The notes under the pieces were generated by a model. It was not told the DNA's origin. It made no database searches and saw only the letters and a list, made by a program, of their open reading frames with translations. Of a stretch of 19,246 nt of DNA, positions 1 through 8,965 are shown piece after piece. Every line of letters begins with the position of its first letter. Within the stretch, counting starts at the first letter, position 1. The position numbers and the translations under genes were made by a program. Where the stretch lies: contig CBFGRU010000027.1 in the NCBI GenBank assembly GCA_965651255.1, forward strand, positions 1-19,246, read 5' to 3'. Source of the stretch: CBFGRU01 sp965651255. Its GTDB lineage: Bacteria > Planctomycetota > Phycisphaerae > Phycisphaerales > SM1A02.

Positions 1-166
1 GGTGTTTTCAGTTCTGACCGAATCTTGCAGCCCCGGCCTTCGGGGGAACGGCAAACCAACGCATCGCCAATTGGCCGCGCGGTGGAGAGGCGCTGCTCCA
101 GATACGAGTCGAACAGGGATCCCCCCGTGTAAGCGGATCTCGCCCACTGTCACAACCAGTACCGGC

Positions 167-172
167 TAAACT
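167..172 (+). promoter_or_regulatory. Candidate leaderless-type -10 hexamer (TAAACT)
   Basis: TAAACT ends exactly 6 bp before the ATG at 179. A hexamer in that place would put the transcription start on the start codon. No -35 match is seen 16-18 bp upstream. The GAGG at 175-178 touches the ATG and is too close to act as a normal Shine-Dalgarno. The call rests mainly on the same spacing recurring at 2344, 10716 and 13269. Confidence 0.3.
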
Positions 173-178
173 TCGAGG

Positions 179-589
179 ATGCTGTGTTTTGAGTCGGCGA
201 CAAGACCGTTTTCATCCTCACTCCGTTCCGTCCTTCTCGCCAGCGAAACCGGGCGGAGTGGTCATCTGAGCGAACTGTGGTTCTGGTCCGGCATCCTTCT
301 CGGCATTCTGCTCGTCGGGATGGTCGCGATTGTTTTCGCCCGCCGGTACCTGCATTCTGAAGGCAACGACACGGAAGGGTTTGACCTCGAGTCGCTTCGG
401 ATGCTCCATCGAGAAGGCAAAATGTCAGACTCCGAGTTTGAGGCGGCGAAAGCAACCATCATTGGCACGCTTCGCGGGGGTCAGAAGAAGCCGGCCAAGT
501 CCGAGAACAGGACGAGGATCGGTCCGTCTGACGCATCTGCGAAAGATAGCGATGCAGAGGATGAACGGCCGAATGAACGTCCGGGATGA
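179..589 (+). CDS. Small single-pass membrane protein with SHOCT-like helix
   Basis: The gene encodes 136 residues and I do not recognise a named family. Residues about 34-57 (WFWSGILLGILLVGMVAIVFA and on to RRYL) form one clear membrane helix, followed by a positive RRYLH edge, so the C-terminal part is probably cytoplasmic. Residues about 69-97 (FDLESLRMLHREGKMSDSEF onward) look like the SHOCT/oligomerisation helix pair often found at the end of small bacterial membrane proteins, where a gap of leucines is followed by G-K/I-(S/T)-x-x-E-F. The tail (100-136) is charged, low in complexity and probably disordered. The first about 30 residues are weakly hydrophobic and might not be translated, but no better start codon is visible. 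The gene precedes clpX by 109 bp on the same strand. Function is unknown; a membrane-anchored adaptor is only a guess. Confidence 0.6.
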   Translation: MLCFESATRPFSSSLRSVLLASETGRSGHLSELWFWSGILLGILLVGMVAIVFARRYLHSEGNDTEGFDLESLRMLHREGKMSDSEFEAAKATIIGTLRGGQKKPAKSENRTRIGPSDASAKDSDAEDERPNERPG

Positions 590-698
590 AGATTCAGTGG
601 TCATTACCCGATAGACTTGGTGACCGCAACGGGGGTCTTGGTACCCATCGCTGGATGAGACCCGCTACCCTGAACCGTTTCTGTGAATTGGACGAGAG

Positions 699-2129
699 AT
701 GCCGCAACCCGAGTCGTTCGAATCGAACAAACCTGTGGAGCCAATGAACGCCACTTCGGGCGGAGGCGGTGGACGATCTTCGCGCGGCAGTGCGGGGAGT
801 GGCAACGGCGGAAGTGGAGGCCGATCGGCCGGTGGCGGTGGATCTGGAAGTGGCGGTGGCGGTGGATTCCGTGGCCAGAAAGTCACAACGTGCTCGTTCT
901 GCGGAAAGACCTCCCGCGAGGTCGGGCCAATGGTCGAGGGCCCGAATGATGTGTACATCTGCTCGAACTGCACTGACCTTTGCCAGAACATTTTTCGCCA
1001 AGAGCGGCGTCGCGTCAGCGCCAGCCGCCCGATGTTCGGCACGATTCCGGCACCACGTCAGATCAAGGAGTTCCTTGATCAATACGTGATCGGGCAGAAC
1101 CAGGCAAAGCGCGTGCTTTCGGTCGCCGTGCACAATCACTACAAACGCCTCACTCAGCTTGAGAACGAAGATGCGGGCGTTGAGCTTGAGAAGTCAAACG
1201 TCATGCTGCTCGGTCCGACAGGGACTGGAAAGACACTACTAGCGCGGACCTTGGCGAGAATTCTCAACGTACCCTTTGCAATCGGCGATGCGACCACGCT
1301 CACCGAAGCCGGTTACGTTGGCGAGGATGTCGAAAACCTGCTGCTGAAACTGCTGCAAGCCGCGGACTACGACCTGGAAGCAGCACAGCGCGGAATCATT
1401 TACATTGATGAGATCGACAAGATCGGCAAGACGAGCCATAACGTCTCGATTACGCGCGATGTCTCGGGCGAAGGCGTGCAGCAGTCGTTGCTGAAGATGC
1501 TTGAAGGCACCGTTGCCAATGTTCCGCCTCAAGGTGGCCGCAAGCATCCAGAACAACAGTACATCCAGATGGATACGACCCACATCCTGTTCATCTGCGG
1601 CGGGTCATTTGTCGGCATTGATGACATCATCCGCCGGCGTCTCGGTCGAAGTCGAATTGGCTTCAGTACGGACGCAAAGACATCAAACAAGCGCGGTGCC
1701 GACCTGGGTGCGATTCTGTCACAAGTGACACCCGAGGACGTGCTGGAGTTTGGCTTGATTCCTGAACTCGTTGGCCGCCTTCCGCTCATCACGCCGCTCA
1801 TGCCATTGGATGAGGCTGCGATGGTGCAGATACTCACCGAACCGAAGAACGCAATCATCAAGCAGTATCAGCACATGTTCAAACTGGAAGGTGCGACGCT
1901 AGAGTTCAGTGATGAAGCGCTCGGAGCGATCGCGCGCCGCGCACTGAAACGCGATACTGGCGCTCGCGCTCTGCGTGCGGTGATGGATGAGCTCATGCTT
2001 GAACTGATGTATGAATTGCCGGATGCGAACAACGACGGCGTGACCTATATCATCGATGAAGCGAGCGTCGAGAACAACACGACTTCGCTGAAGAGTCTGC
2101 CAACGCGACTGGCGAAGGAGTCGGCGTAA
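699..2129 (+). CDS. clpX: ATP-dependent Clp protease ATP-binding subunit ClpX
   Basis: ClpX is the hexameric AAA+ unfoldase that feeds tagged proteins to ClpP in the cytoplasm. Numbering from the ATG at 699 (476 aa; E. coli has 424): N-terminal zinc finger with C65, C68, C88 and C91; Walker A GPTGTGKT at 172-179; pore loop GYVG at 205-208; Walker B IIYIDEID with D237 and E238; RKH loop at 281-283; ClpP-docking IGF loop at 320-322. The IGF loop implies a partner ClpP, which is not in this window. The extra length is a glycine/serine-rich stretch at residues about 20-58, placed before the zinc finger and encoded by GGTGGC/GGAAGT-type repeats. The start is uncertain: 699 lacks a good Shine-Dalgarno, and an ATG at 744 has GGAG only 2-3 bp upstream. 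Identity is certain. Confidence 0.97.
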   Translation: MPQPESFESNKPVEPMNATSGGGGGRSSRGSAGSGNGGSGGRSAGGGGSGSGGGGGFRGQKVTTCSFCGKTSREVGPMVEGPNDVYICSNCTDLCQNIFRQERRRVSASRPMFGTIPAPRQIKEFLDQYVIGQNQAKRVLSVAVHNHYKRLTQLENEDAGVELEKSNVMLLGPTGTGKTLLARTLARILNVPFAIGDATTLTEAGYVGEDVENLLLKLLQAADYDLEAAQRGIIYIDEIDKIGKTSHNVSITRDVSGEGVQQSLLKMLEGTVANVPPQGGRKHPEQQYIQMDTTHILFICGGSFVGIDDIIRRRLGRSRIGFSTDAKTSNKRGADLGAILSQVTPEDVLEFGLIPELVGRLPLITPLMPLDEAAMVQILTEPKNAIIKQYQHMFKLEGATLEFSDEALGAIARRALKRDTGARALRAVMDELMLELMYELPDANNDGVTYIIDEASVENNTTSLKSLPTRLAKESA

Positions 2130-2275
2130 GGTTGGTTGCAGATTCAAATCAAGATTGATCTTGTCAAGCAGCGCCCGTGTTCCACGCACCGGCGTTGCTT
2201 GTGCCATTCACACAGGATGTTTGACAGTACCACGTCGTCAAGGGTTCTCCTCGGTGACATCGTGGGTCGAGGATC

Positions 2276-2298
2276 ACCTCATTTCTTTACCATGAGGT
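2276..2298. promoter_or_regulatory. Perfect 7-9-7 inverted repeat upstream of crcB
   Basis: ACCTCAT at 2276-2282 and ATGAGGT at 2292-2298 are perfect inverted copies around the 9-base spacer TTCTTTACC. The repeat lies 45 bp before the crcB ATG at 2344. It has no following T-run, so it does not look like a terminator for clpX. It could be an operator for a dimeric regulator or, if transcribed, a leader hairpin. It does not match the fluoride (crcB-motif) riboswitch that I recall. Confidence 0.4.
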
Positions 2299-2331
2299 TC
2301 GGCCTCGGAGCCATCCGGGACGCTCGCGCGG

Positions 2332-2337
2332 TATCCT
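2332..2337 (+). promoter_or_regulatory. Candidate leaderless-type -10 hexamer (TATCCT)
   Basis: TATCCT ends exactly 6 bp before the ATG at 2344, which fits a leaderless crcB transcript. No -35 match is visible at 2309-2314. A competing reading is a leadered message starting at the ATG at 2365, which has GGGAAG 7 bp upstream. Confidence 0.3.
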
Positions 2338-2343
2338 GAACTC

Positions 2344-2775
2344 ATGAGCTTGGGAAGCGCGCCAATGTGGTTGCAGATTGTGGCCGTCGCAGTTGGTGGC
2401 GCCATCGGCTCTGCAGGTCGGTTTCTGATCTCGGTTGCTGCGCGAAAGTGCTCAACTCTCGTACCCCCAACCGACGTTCTGCTCGGAACGTTGGCAGTAA
2501 ACCTTCTGGGCTCGTTCGCGATCGGACTGATCGCCGCGTGCATGTTGAATCAGGTCGACGATCGACCGATTCTGAGGCTGTTTCTGGTCAGCGGCATTCT
2601 GGGCGGATTCACGACTTTCTCGGCCTTCAGTCTGGAGACGCTCGAACTCCTGCATCGGCACCGGATCGCACTTGCAGCCACCTACGCAGTTGGAAGTGTT
2701 CTGCTTGGATTGGCACTTGCGTTCCTGGGTTGGCGGGCCGGGTCGGTGCTTTTTCCATCACCCCTTCCGAGATGA
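2344..2775 (+). CDS. crcB: Fluoride ion channel CrcB/Fluc
   Basis: CrcB (Fluc) is a small dimeric inner-membrane channel that lets fluoride leave the cell. The 143-residue product is typical in length and has four hydrophobic segments. Family marks are GGAIGSAGRF in the first helix (glycines plus the conserved arginine), GTLAVNLLGSF with the conserved asparagine in the second, and GGFTTFSAFSLE, the phenylalanine/TTFS box that lines the pore, in the third. Two starts are possible. The ATG at 2344 has TATCCT exactly 6 bp upstream. The ATG at 2365 (MWLQIV) has a Shine-Dalgarno-like GGGAAG at 2352-2357 and gives the usual short CrcB N-terminus. It is a single copy, so it would have to work as a homodimer unless a second copy lies elsewhere. 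It is flanked by clpX and rpmB with no evident functional link. Confidence 0.95.
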   Translation: MSLGSAPMWLQIVAVAVGGAIGSAGRFLISVAARKCSTLVPPTDVLLGTLAVNLLGSFAIGLIAACMLNQVDDRPILRLFLVSGILGGFTTFSAFSLETLELLHRHRIALAATYAVGSVLLGLALAFLGWRAGSVLFPSPLPR

Positions 2776-2796
2776 CCTTCGAGTATCTCCCCTCTG

Positions 2797-2824
2797 TTGC
2801 CTGTTGCACATTGCGGGCTATACT
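2797..2824 (+). promoter_or_regulatory. Sigma70-type promoter for rpmB
   Basis: TTGCCT (2797-2802) and TATACT (2819-2824) are separated by 16 bp. This is the best -35/-10 pair in the window. Transcription would start near 2831 and give a leader of about 40 nt containing the AAAGGCGAG ribosome-binding site of rpmB. The housekeeping sigma factor encoded at 5586-7439 would be the expected reader. Confidence 0.5.
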
Positions 2825-2869
2825 CCCGGGCCCTAGTTTCCCAGGTTTCAGGTCAGAAAGGCGAGTGCC

Positions 2870-3136
2870 ATGCCCCGTGTCTGTGCATTTACCGGTAAGA
2901 AAACGATTCGCGGCAACAGTCTGCGCTACCGTGGCCGTGCAAAGTATCTCGGCGGCATCGGCAAGAAGGTCACCAGTTGCACCAAGCGGACCTTCAAGCC
3001 CAACCTGCAGACACTGACAACACTTGTCGATGGCAAGCCCGTCCGGGTCAAAGCATCAACCAAGGCCATTCGACAGGGGCTGATCGTCAAGCCGCTGAAG
3101 CGGAAGTATGCCTACACGCGTGCAGCAAAGGCCTGA
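2870..3136 (+). CDS. rpmB: 50S ribosomal protein L28
   Basis: L28 is a small basic protein of the large ribosomal subunit. The 88-residue product is slightly longer than the common 60-80 residues. It begins MPRVCAFTGKK, close to the usual MxxxCxxTGK start, and continues with the RTFKPNLQ segment that is almost invariant in the family, then a basic C-terminus (PLKRKYAYTRAAKA). C5 is present, but the second Cys pair of zinc-binding L28 forms is not complete. The start is well supported by AAAGGCGAG about 6 bp upstream and by the promoter at 2797-2824. The gene appears monocistronic: 93 bp separate it from crcB and more than 350 bp from dnaG. The usual partner rpmG (L33) is not adjacent. Confidence 0.96.
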   Translation: MPRVCAFTGKKTIRGNSLRYRGRAKYLGGIGKKVTSCTKRTFKPNLQTLTTLVDGKPVRVKASTKAIRQGLIVKPLKRKYAYTRAAKA

Positions 3137-3563
3137 CGCAGCATTTAGCAGATTCAAGTTGTGTAACGGTGATCCGGTTTCGTGATGGAGCCGAGTGGTA
3201 CGTACGCCTGCGCCAAGACGGTGAGGATGGGGGAATCTGGCAAAGGTTTTTTTTCTGCTTTTTTTGACCTTCGGCTCATGTGACGTACCGTTTCCAATGA
3301 CTGCCTCAGCACGCTCTTCGCGGCGCAGGGACCAGCCGGTTACCCGCCGAACTGAACTTCCGCGTGCAGACTCGATGCCCACCATGACCGTCGGCAACGA
3401 GGAGGAAATGGTGTTACGCAGTACTGGCACGTTGGAGAGGGTGCCACGAACCAGAGCTCACCGTTTTGGAGTGTGAGCGACTACGCCATTGAATCTCGGT
3501 GGTTCATTCGAGTTGGGGCGGTGTTGGCAGACTCGGATTTCGGACGTCCACGATCCGAAACCG
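3137..3563. other. Gene-poor gap between rpmB and dnaG with two T-runs
   Basis: No convincing gene lies here. The most notable feature is two T-runs at about 3247-3264 (eight Ts, CTGC, seven Ts). They would suit termination of rpmB, but I see no G+C-rich hairpin directly before them. Short open frames occupy the rest, but they have no ribosome-binding site and no family resemblance. The dnaG frame stays open upstream to a TTG at 3489, so the last 75 bp could be coding. A promoter for dnaG is expected here; I could not pick one. Confidence 0.5.
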
Positions 3564-5513
3564 ATGAGTGCTGAGGGTGGACCGAAGCCATGGAGCATTG
3601 GCGACCGCGTGTCATTCCACATTGATCAAACAGATCGTGATCGAATTCTCGAGGCGACCGACCTCGTGAACCTGATCGGCGAACAGGTGCCCCTGAAGAA
3701 AAAGGGCCGCGAGTTCGTCGGCCTATGTCCGTTCCACGACGACCACACGCCATCCATGCATGTCGTGCCACACAAGGGGCTATACAAATGCTTCTCGTGC
3801 GGTGCCGGCCACAATGCGATCGATTTCGTCATGAACTTCCACAAAATGGAGTTTCGTGATGCATTGTCGTACCTGGCCGATCGTGCCGGAATCACGCTTC
3901 AGGAGCCGACCAAACGAGAGGAACCGCATGGCTCACGCAAGGTAGACCTGCTTGAAGCGAACAAAGTCGCGGCCGGTTTCTTCCGTATTCTGCTTGGCCG
4001 GGATGGCGCGGGTACTGCCGCCCGGCAAGTCATTGCCGATCGTGGTTTCTCACCTGAGGTGGTCGAGGCATTCCAGCTCGGTGCGGCCCCTGATCAGTGG
4101 GACGGTTTCCTTCAAGTCCTGCGGAAGAAGGGGTACGACCTCGCGCCTTTCCTGGCCGCGGGCCTTGTTCGTCAATCATCTGATGGCGTGCGAACGTACG
4201 ACTACTTCCGAAATCGGCTGATTTTTCCGATCTGCGACCAACTCGGTCGCCCGATCGCTTTTGGCGCTCGAAAGCTGAATCCGGAGGATGAGCCCAAGTA
4301 TCTCAATAGTCCGGAGACGACTGCTTTTAACAAGTCGCGCACCCTCTACGGGCTGCATCTCGCGCGCAAGGCGATCAGTGAAACCAACACCGCCATCGTC
4401 TGTGAGGGATACACCGATGTCATCGCCATGCATCAGGCAGGCATCAGGAATGTCGTCGCCACGCTGGGCACCGCTCTGACAACCGAACATGCACAGATTC
4501 TCAAGCGCATCTGTGACACCGTTGTTCTCCTCTACGATGGCGATGAAGCCGGCCAGAAGGCCGCCGATCGCGCAGTCGAAGTATTCTTCCGCGAGCCCAT
4601 TGACGTCGAGATTTGCGTGCTTCCCGACGGGCGAGATCCAGATGATTTGCTCCGCCTTCCCGATGGCCGCGAAGCGCTCCTGCACGCCGTCCAGAACGGC
4701 GTTGATGCGCTGGAGTTTCTCGTCAAGCGCTTTCGGCGCGAGCTTGAGTGCGTTGAATCGCTCTCTGGCCGACAGAAAAACATCGAAGCGTTCTTCGAGC
4801 GACTGGGCCACCTCGGGTTCAACCAGATGAGCGGTGTGCGAAAGCGACTTGTGCTCCCGGTCCTCGCTCAGGCGCTGTCCGTTTCATTGCGAGATCTTGA
4901 GCAACTGCTCCCGCGTATCCGATCGCGCCCGATTTCCGGCGTTTCGGCCAATACGCAGGAAACCCCTTCCGATGTTCCCGCCGATTCGGGGCTCGACGAT
5001 AATGGCTTCCCGAAGAGTTCCGCTCATCGCGCGCGGCGACAGAGTGAGTACGACCTTCTCGCGCTGCTGCTTCACGCGCCGGGCACTCATCGCGAGCACA
5101 TCAACGCCGGTGACGGCCACTTCCTCCCTGTGACCGAATTGTTCCCGCCCGATGCGTTGGGGCAGGCCGACCTTCGCGAGGTGTACCGTCCGATGCATGG
5201 TTGCATCGAGTCCGGTGAGCCCATCGGCGTGCATACGCTGCTGCAGAGTCTGGCCCCATCGTTGCATCCTCTTGTCTCCGACCTGGTCTTTCGTGGCGAG
5301 ACGCTCTGCGGGGCCGATGATGCCCGTGCCATCGAGCTCCTGCACCTGACCTGTCGCGCGCTTCTCTCACTTGATGACCGGGAGATAGTGCGCCAACGAT
5401 TCGACGAACTGCGCCGCGGACCCGCGAGCGGCAATGCATTGCTTGAAGTGATTGAACAACGTCGCCGCCTGGGAAACAACCACGCGGCGTTACCCAGAGG
5501 TTTGCGTACCTGA
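3564..5513 (+). CDS. dnaG: DNA primase DnaG
   Basis: DnaG makes the RNA primers for lagging-strand DNA synthesis at the replication fork, recruited by the DnaB helicase. From the ATG at 3564 the product has 649 residues. The CHC2 zinc-binding domain is complete: C55, H58, C76 and C79 (LCPFHDDHTPS, YKCFSCGAG). The catalytic core has YFRNRLIFPI at about 214-223, and the TOPRIM fold shows EGYTDV (E281) and YDGDEAG (D325, D327), the metal-binding acids. The C-terminal third (about 460-649) is diverged, as expected for the helicase-binding domain. The start is uncertain: an in-frame TTG at 3489 and a GTG at 3609 are alternatives and none has a strong Shine-Dalgarno. rpoD follows 72 bp downstream on the same strand. 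This matches the classical dnaG-rpoD core of the macromolecular-synthesis operon, here without rpsU. Confidence 0.97.
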   Translation: MSAEGGPKPWSIGDRVSFHIDQTDRDRILEATDLVNLIGEQVPLKKKGREFVGLCPFHDDHTPSMHVVPHKGLYKCFSCGAGHNAIDFVMNFHKMEFRDALSYLADRAGITLQEPTKREEPHGSRKVDLLEANKVAAGFFRILLGRDGAGTAARQVIADRGFSPEVVEAFQLGAAPDQWDGFLQVLRKKGYDLAPFLAAGLVRQSSDGVRTYDYFRNRLIFPICDQLGRPIAFGARKLNPEDEPKYLNSPETTAFNKSRTLYGLHLARKAISETNTAIVCEGYTDVIAMHQAGIRNVVATLGTALTTEHAQILKRICDTVVLLYDGDEAGQKAADRAVEVFFREPIDVEICVLPDGRDPDDLLRLPDGREALLHAVQNGVDALEFLVKRFRRELECVESLSGRQKNIEAFFERLGHLGFNQMSGVRKRLVLPVLAQALSVSLRDLEQLLPRIRSRPISGVSANTQETPSDVPADSGLDDNGFPKSSAHRARRQSEYDLLALLLHAPGTHREHINAGDGHFLPVTELFPPDALGQADLREVYRPMHGCIESGEPIGVHTLLQSLAPSLHPLVSDLVFRGETLCGADDARAIELLHLTCRALLSLDDREIVRQRFDELRRGPASGNALLEVIEQRRRLGNNHAALPRGLRT

Positions 5514-5571
5514 CCCAGATCATTCGTCGCCACGTTCGCGGCTGATGAATTCACCCACCATGCATCCGTGC

Positions 5572-5577
5572 AGGGAG
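5572..5577 (+). promoter_or_regulatory. Ribosome-binding site that fixes the rpoD start
   Basis: AGGGAG sits 8 bp before the GTG at 5586. The same bases would be inside the coding sequence if translation began at the GTG at 5568, so they argue for 5586 as the true start. Confidence 0.5.
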
Positions 5578-5585
5578 TTGACCGA

Positions 5586-7439
<1,854 letters not shown>

Positions 7440-7514
7440 CCCCCGGAACAACCCCCGGTAGGACCCGCGGAACAATCCCCCGGAACAAACGCCTGAATAA
7501 ATCGCCGGAAGAAC
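7440..7514 (+). repeat. Degenerate tandem repeat, 12-13 bp unit CCCCCGGAACAA
   Basis: Starting on the base after the rpoD stop codon, six units follow without gaps: 7440-7451, 7452-7463, 7464-7476, 7477-7489, 7490-7502 and 7503-7514. Units 1 and 4 share CCCCCGGAACAA exactly; unit 3 differs from it at one core base; units 2, 5 and 6 are more decayed. It fills most of the space between rpoD and the M24 peptidase gene. There is no spacer of the CRISPR kind and no strong hairpin. Confidence 0.7.
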
Positions 7515-7545
7515 CACCGCCCTTGCCCAACCGCCGCGGCAACGC

Positions 7546-8748
7546 ATGCTCATTGAAGAAAAGATTCAACAGGCCATCGGCATACTCGATGAGCTCGGCC
7601 TCGACGCCTGGCTCACCTTCGTGCGCGAGACCACCGAATCCGCAGACCCCATCCTTCCCTTCCTGCTCCCCCACCACCTCACCTGGCAAAGCGCACTCAT
7701 CCTCACCCGCAAGGGCGACCGCATCGCCATCGTTGGCTCGCACGATGCCGAACCCATCCGCGCGATGCAATCGTGGAAGCACGTACTCGGCTACATCCAG
7801 TCGATCCGCGGGCCGCTCGAAAACACCCTCCGCCGGCTCGATCCCCACTCCCTCGCCCTCAATTACTCTGTCGATAACGTCAAGGCCGATGGCCTCACGC
7901 ACGGCATGTACCTGCTGCTCGAAGAGTACCTCGGCGAAACCGTCTACTGGAATCGCCGCACCAGCGCCGATGGCGTCATCACCGCGCTGCGCTCGCGCAA
8001 GACGAAAGCCGAGGTCGAGCGCATCACCAAGGCCATCCGCACGACGGAAGACATCTATCGCCGCGTCGCCTCCTTCGCCAGTCCCGGCACCACCGAACGC
8101 GCCATCAGCGAATTCATGCACCGCGAAGCCGACTCGCGCGGTCTCGCCCTCGCCTGGGAACGCTCGATGTGCCCCATCGTCACCACCGGCCCTGTTTCCA
8201 TGGCCGGCCACGCCCTGCCTTCCGACTCGCTTACCATCCGCCCCGGCAACATCTTTCACCTCGACTACGGCGTCATCGAGAACGACTATTGTTCCGACCT
8301 GCAACGGTCGTGGTACGTCCCGAAGGATGGCGAATCCGCCCCCCCCAATGATGCGCAGCGCGCGTTCGACACGGTGCGGCAGGCGATCGAAAACGCGAAG
8401 GCCGCGCTCATTCCCGGTGCTGCGGGACATGAAGTCGATGCCGCGGCACGGCAGACGGTCGTTGATGCCGGCTACGAAGCATACGACCATGCCACCGGCC
8501 ACCATGTCGGCCGCGCAGCCCACGATGGCGGCGGTGTGCTCGGCCCCGCATGGGAACGCTATGGCCGCACCCCCTTCGCCATCGTTGAACCTGGCCACAT
8601 CTATACCCTTGAACTCGGCATCAATCTTCCCGGCCGCGGCTACCTCGGCCTCGAGGAGATGGTCATCATCACCGACACCGGCTGCGAATACCTCTCCCAC
8701 CCGCAGACCGAATTGTGGTTGCTCGGGGCGGAACCCCCGGCCGCCTGA
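7546..8748 (+). CDS. M24 family metallopeptidase (Xaa-Pro aminopeptidase/prolidase-like)
   Basis: The product (400 aa) has the creatinase/prolidase architecture: an N-terminal domain (about 1-150) and a pita-bread catalytic domain (about 155-390). The five metal ligands are all visible: D240 (HLDYG), D251 (CSDLQRS), H319 (ATGHHVG), E356 (YTLELGI) and E370 (GLEEM). This supports an active dinuclear metallopeptidase, probably cytoplasmic since no signal peptide is seen. Peptidases of this type usually remove the residue before a proline or split X-Pro dipeptides; the exact substrate cannot be read from sequence. The ATG at 7546 has no clear Shine-Dalgarno. The gene lies 106 bp after rpoD, beyond the tandem repeat, and shares its C-ending codon preference, so the two may be one transcript. 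Confidence 0.88.
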   Translation: MLIEEKIQQAIGILDELGLDAWLTFVRETTESADPILPFLLPHHLTWQSALILTRKGDRIAIVGSHDAEPIRAMQSWKHVLGYIQSIRGPLENTLRRLDPHSLALNYSVDNVKADGLTHGMYLLLEEYLGETVYWNRRTSADGVITALRSRKTKAEVERITKAIRTTEDIYRRVASFASPGTTERAISEFMHREADSRGLALAWERSMCPIVTTGPVSMAGHALPSDSLTIRPGNIFHLDYGVIENDYCSDLQRSWYVPKDGESAPPNDAQRAFDTVRQAIENAKAALIPGAAGHEVDAAARQTVVDAGYEAYDHATGHHVGRAAHDGGGVLGPAWERYGRTPFAIVEPGHIYTLELGINLPGRGYLGLEEMVIITDTGCEYLSHPQTELWLLGAEPPAA

Positions 8749-8965
8749 GATTCATCCGGCGAACGCTGTCCGGTAACCGGAGCATCCGCCGCTCAACAGT
8801 CCGCTCTCGGCTCCCCGCGAAAACTTCCCGGCTCTCCCGGAACCGATCGAACACGGACAATCGTTCTTCGGATGCGGATTGGCGCATCGCAGTTGCGGGT
8901 CTGAAGTGCGCCACGCTGGATCTCAGCACAGCAGTTGTGAACCCGCACTCGATGCGGCGAGATGC

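Noticed and set aside
31..45. CCCCG/CGGGG hairpin near the left edge as a terminator.
   Set aside because: No T-run follows on either strand and no upstream gene is visible to be terminated.
80..150. tRNA-like elements on the minus strand: a GTTCGACTC T-loop-like string near 104-112 and CTTACAC resembling a Val anticodon loop.
   Set aside because: The flanking bases do not form a T-stem or an anticodon stem, the spacing between the two is wrong by about two bases, and no D-arm or matching acceptor is present.
2150..2163. Short palindrome CAAGAT-TG-ATCTTG after clpX as a terminator.
   Set aside because: The loop would be only two bases, the stem is A+T-rich and no T-run follows.
2130..2343. 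Fluoride riboswitch (crcB motif) before crcB.
   Set aside because: I could not match the conserved core or pseudoknot strings; only unrelated inverted repeats are present. A covariance search would be decisive.
3264..3476. A possible 70-residue gene between rpmB and dnaG.
   Set aside because: It starts with TTG in a T-run, has no ribosome-binding site, no hydrophobic or family pattern, and an arginine-rich composition typical of a chance frame.
7440..7514. CRISPR-like array.
   Set aside because: The units are 12-13 bp, directly adjacent and without spacers, and no cas gene is nearby.
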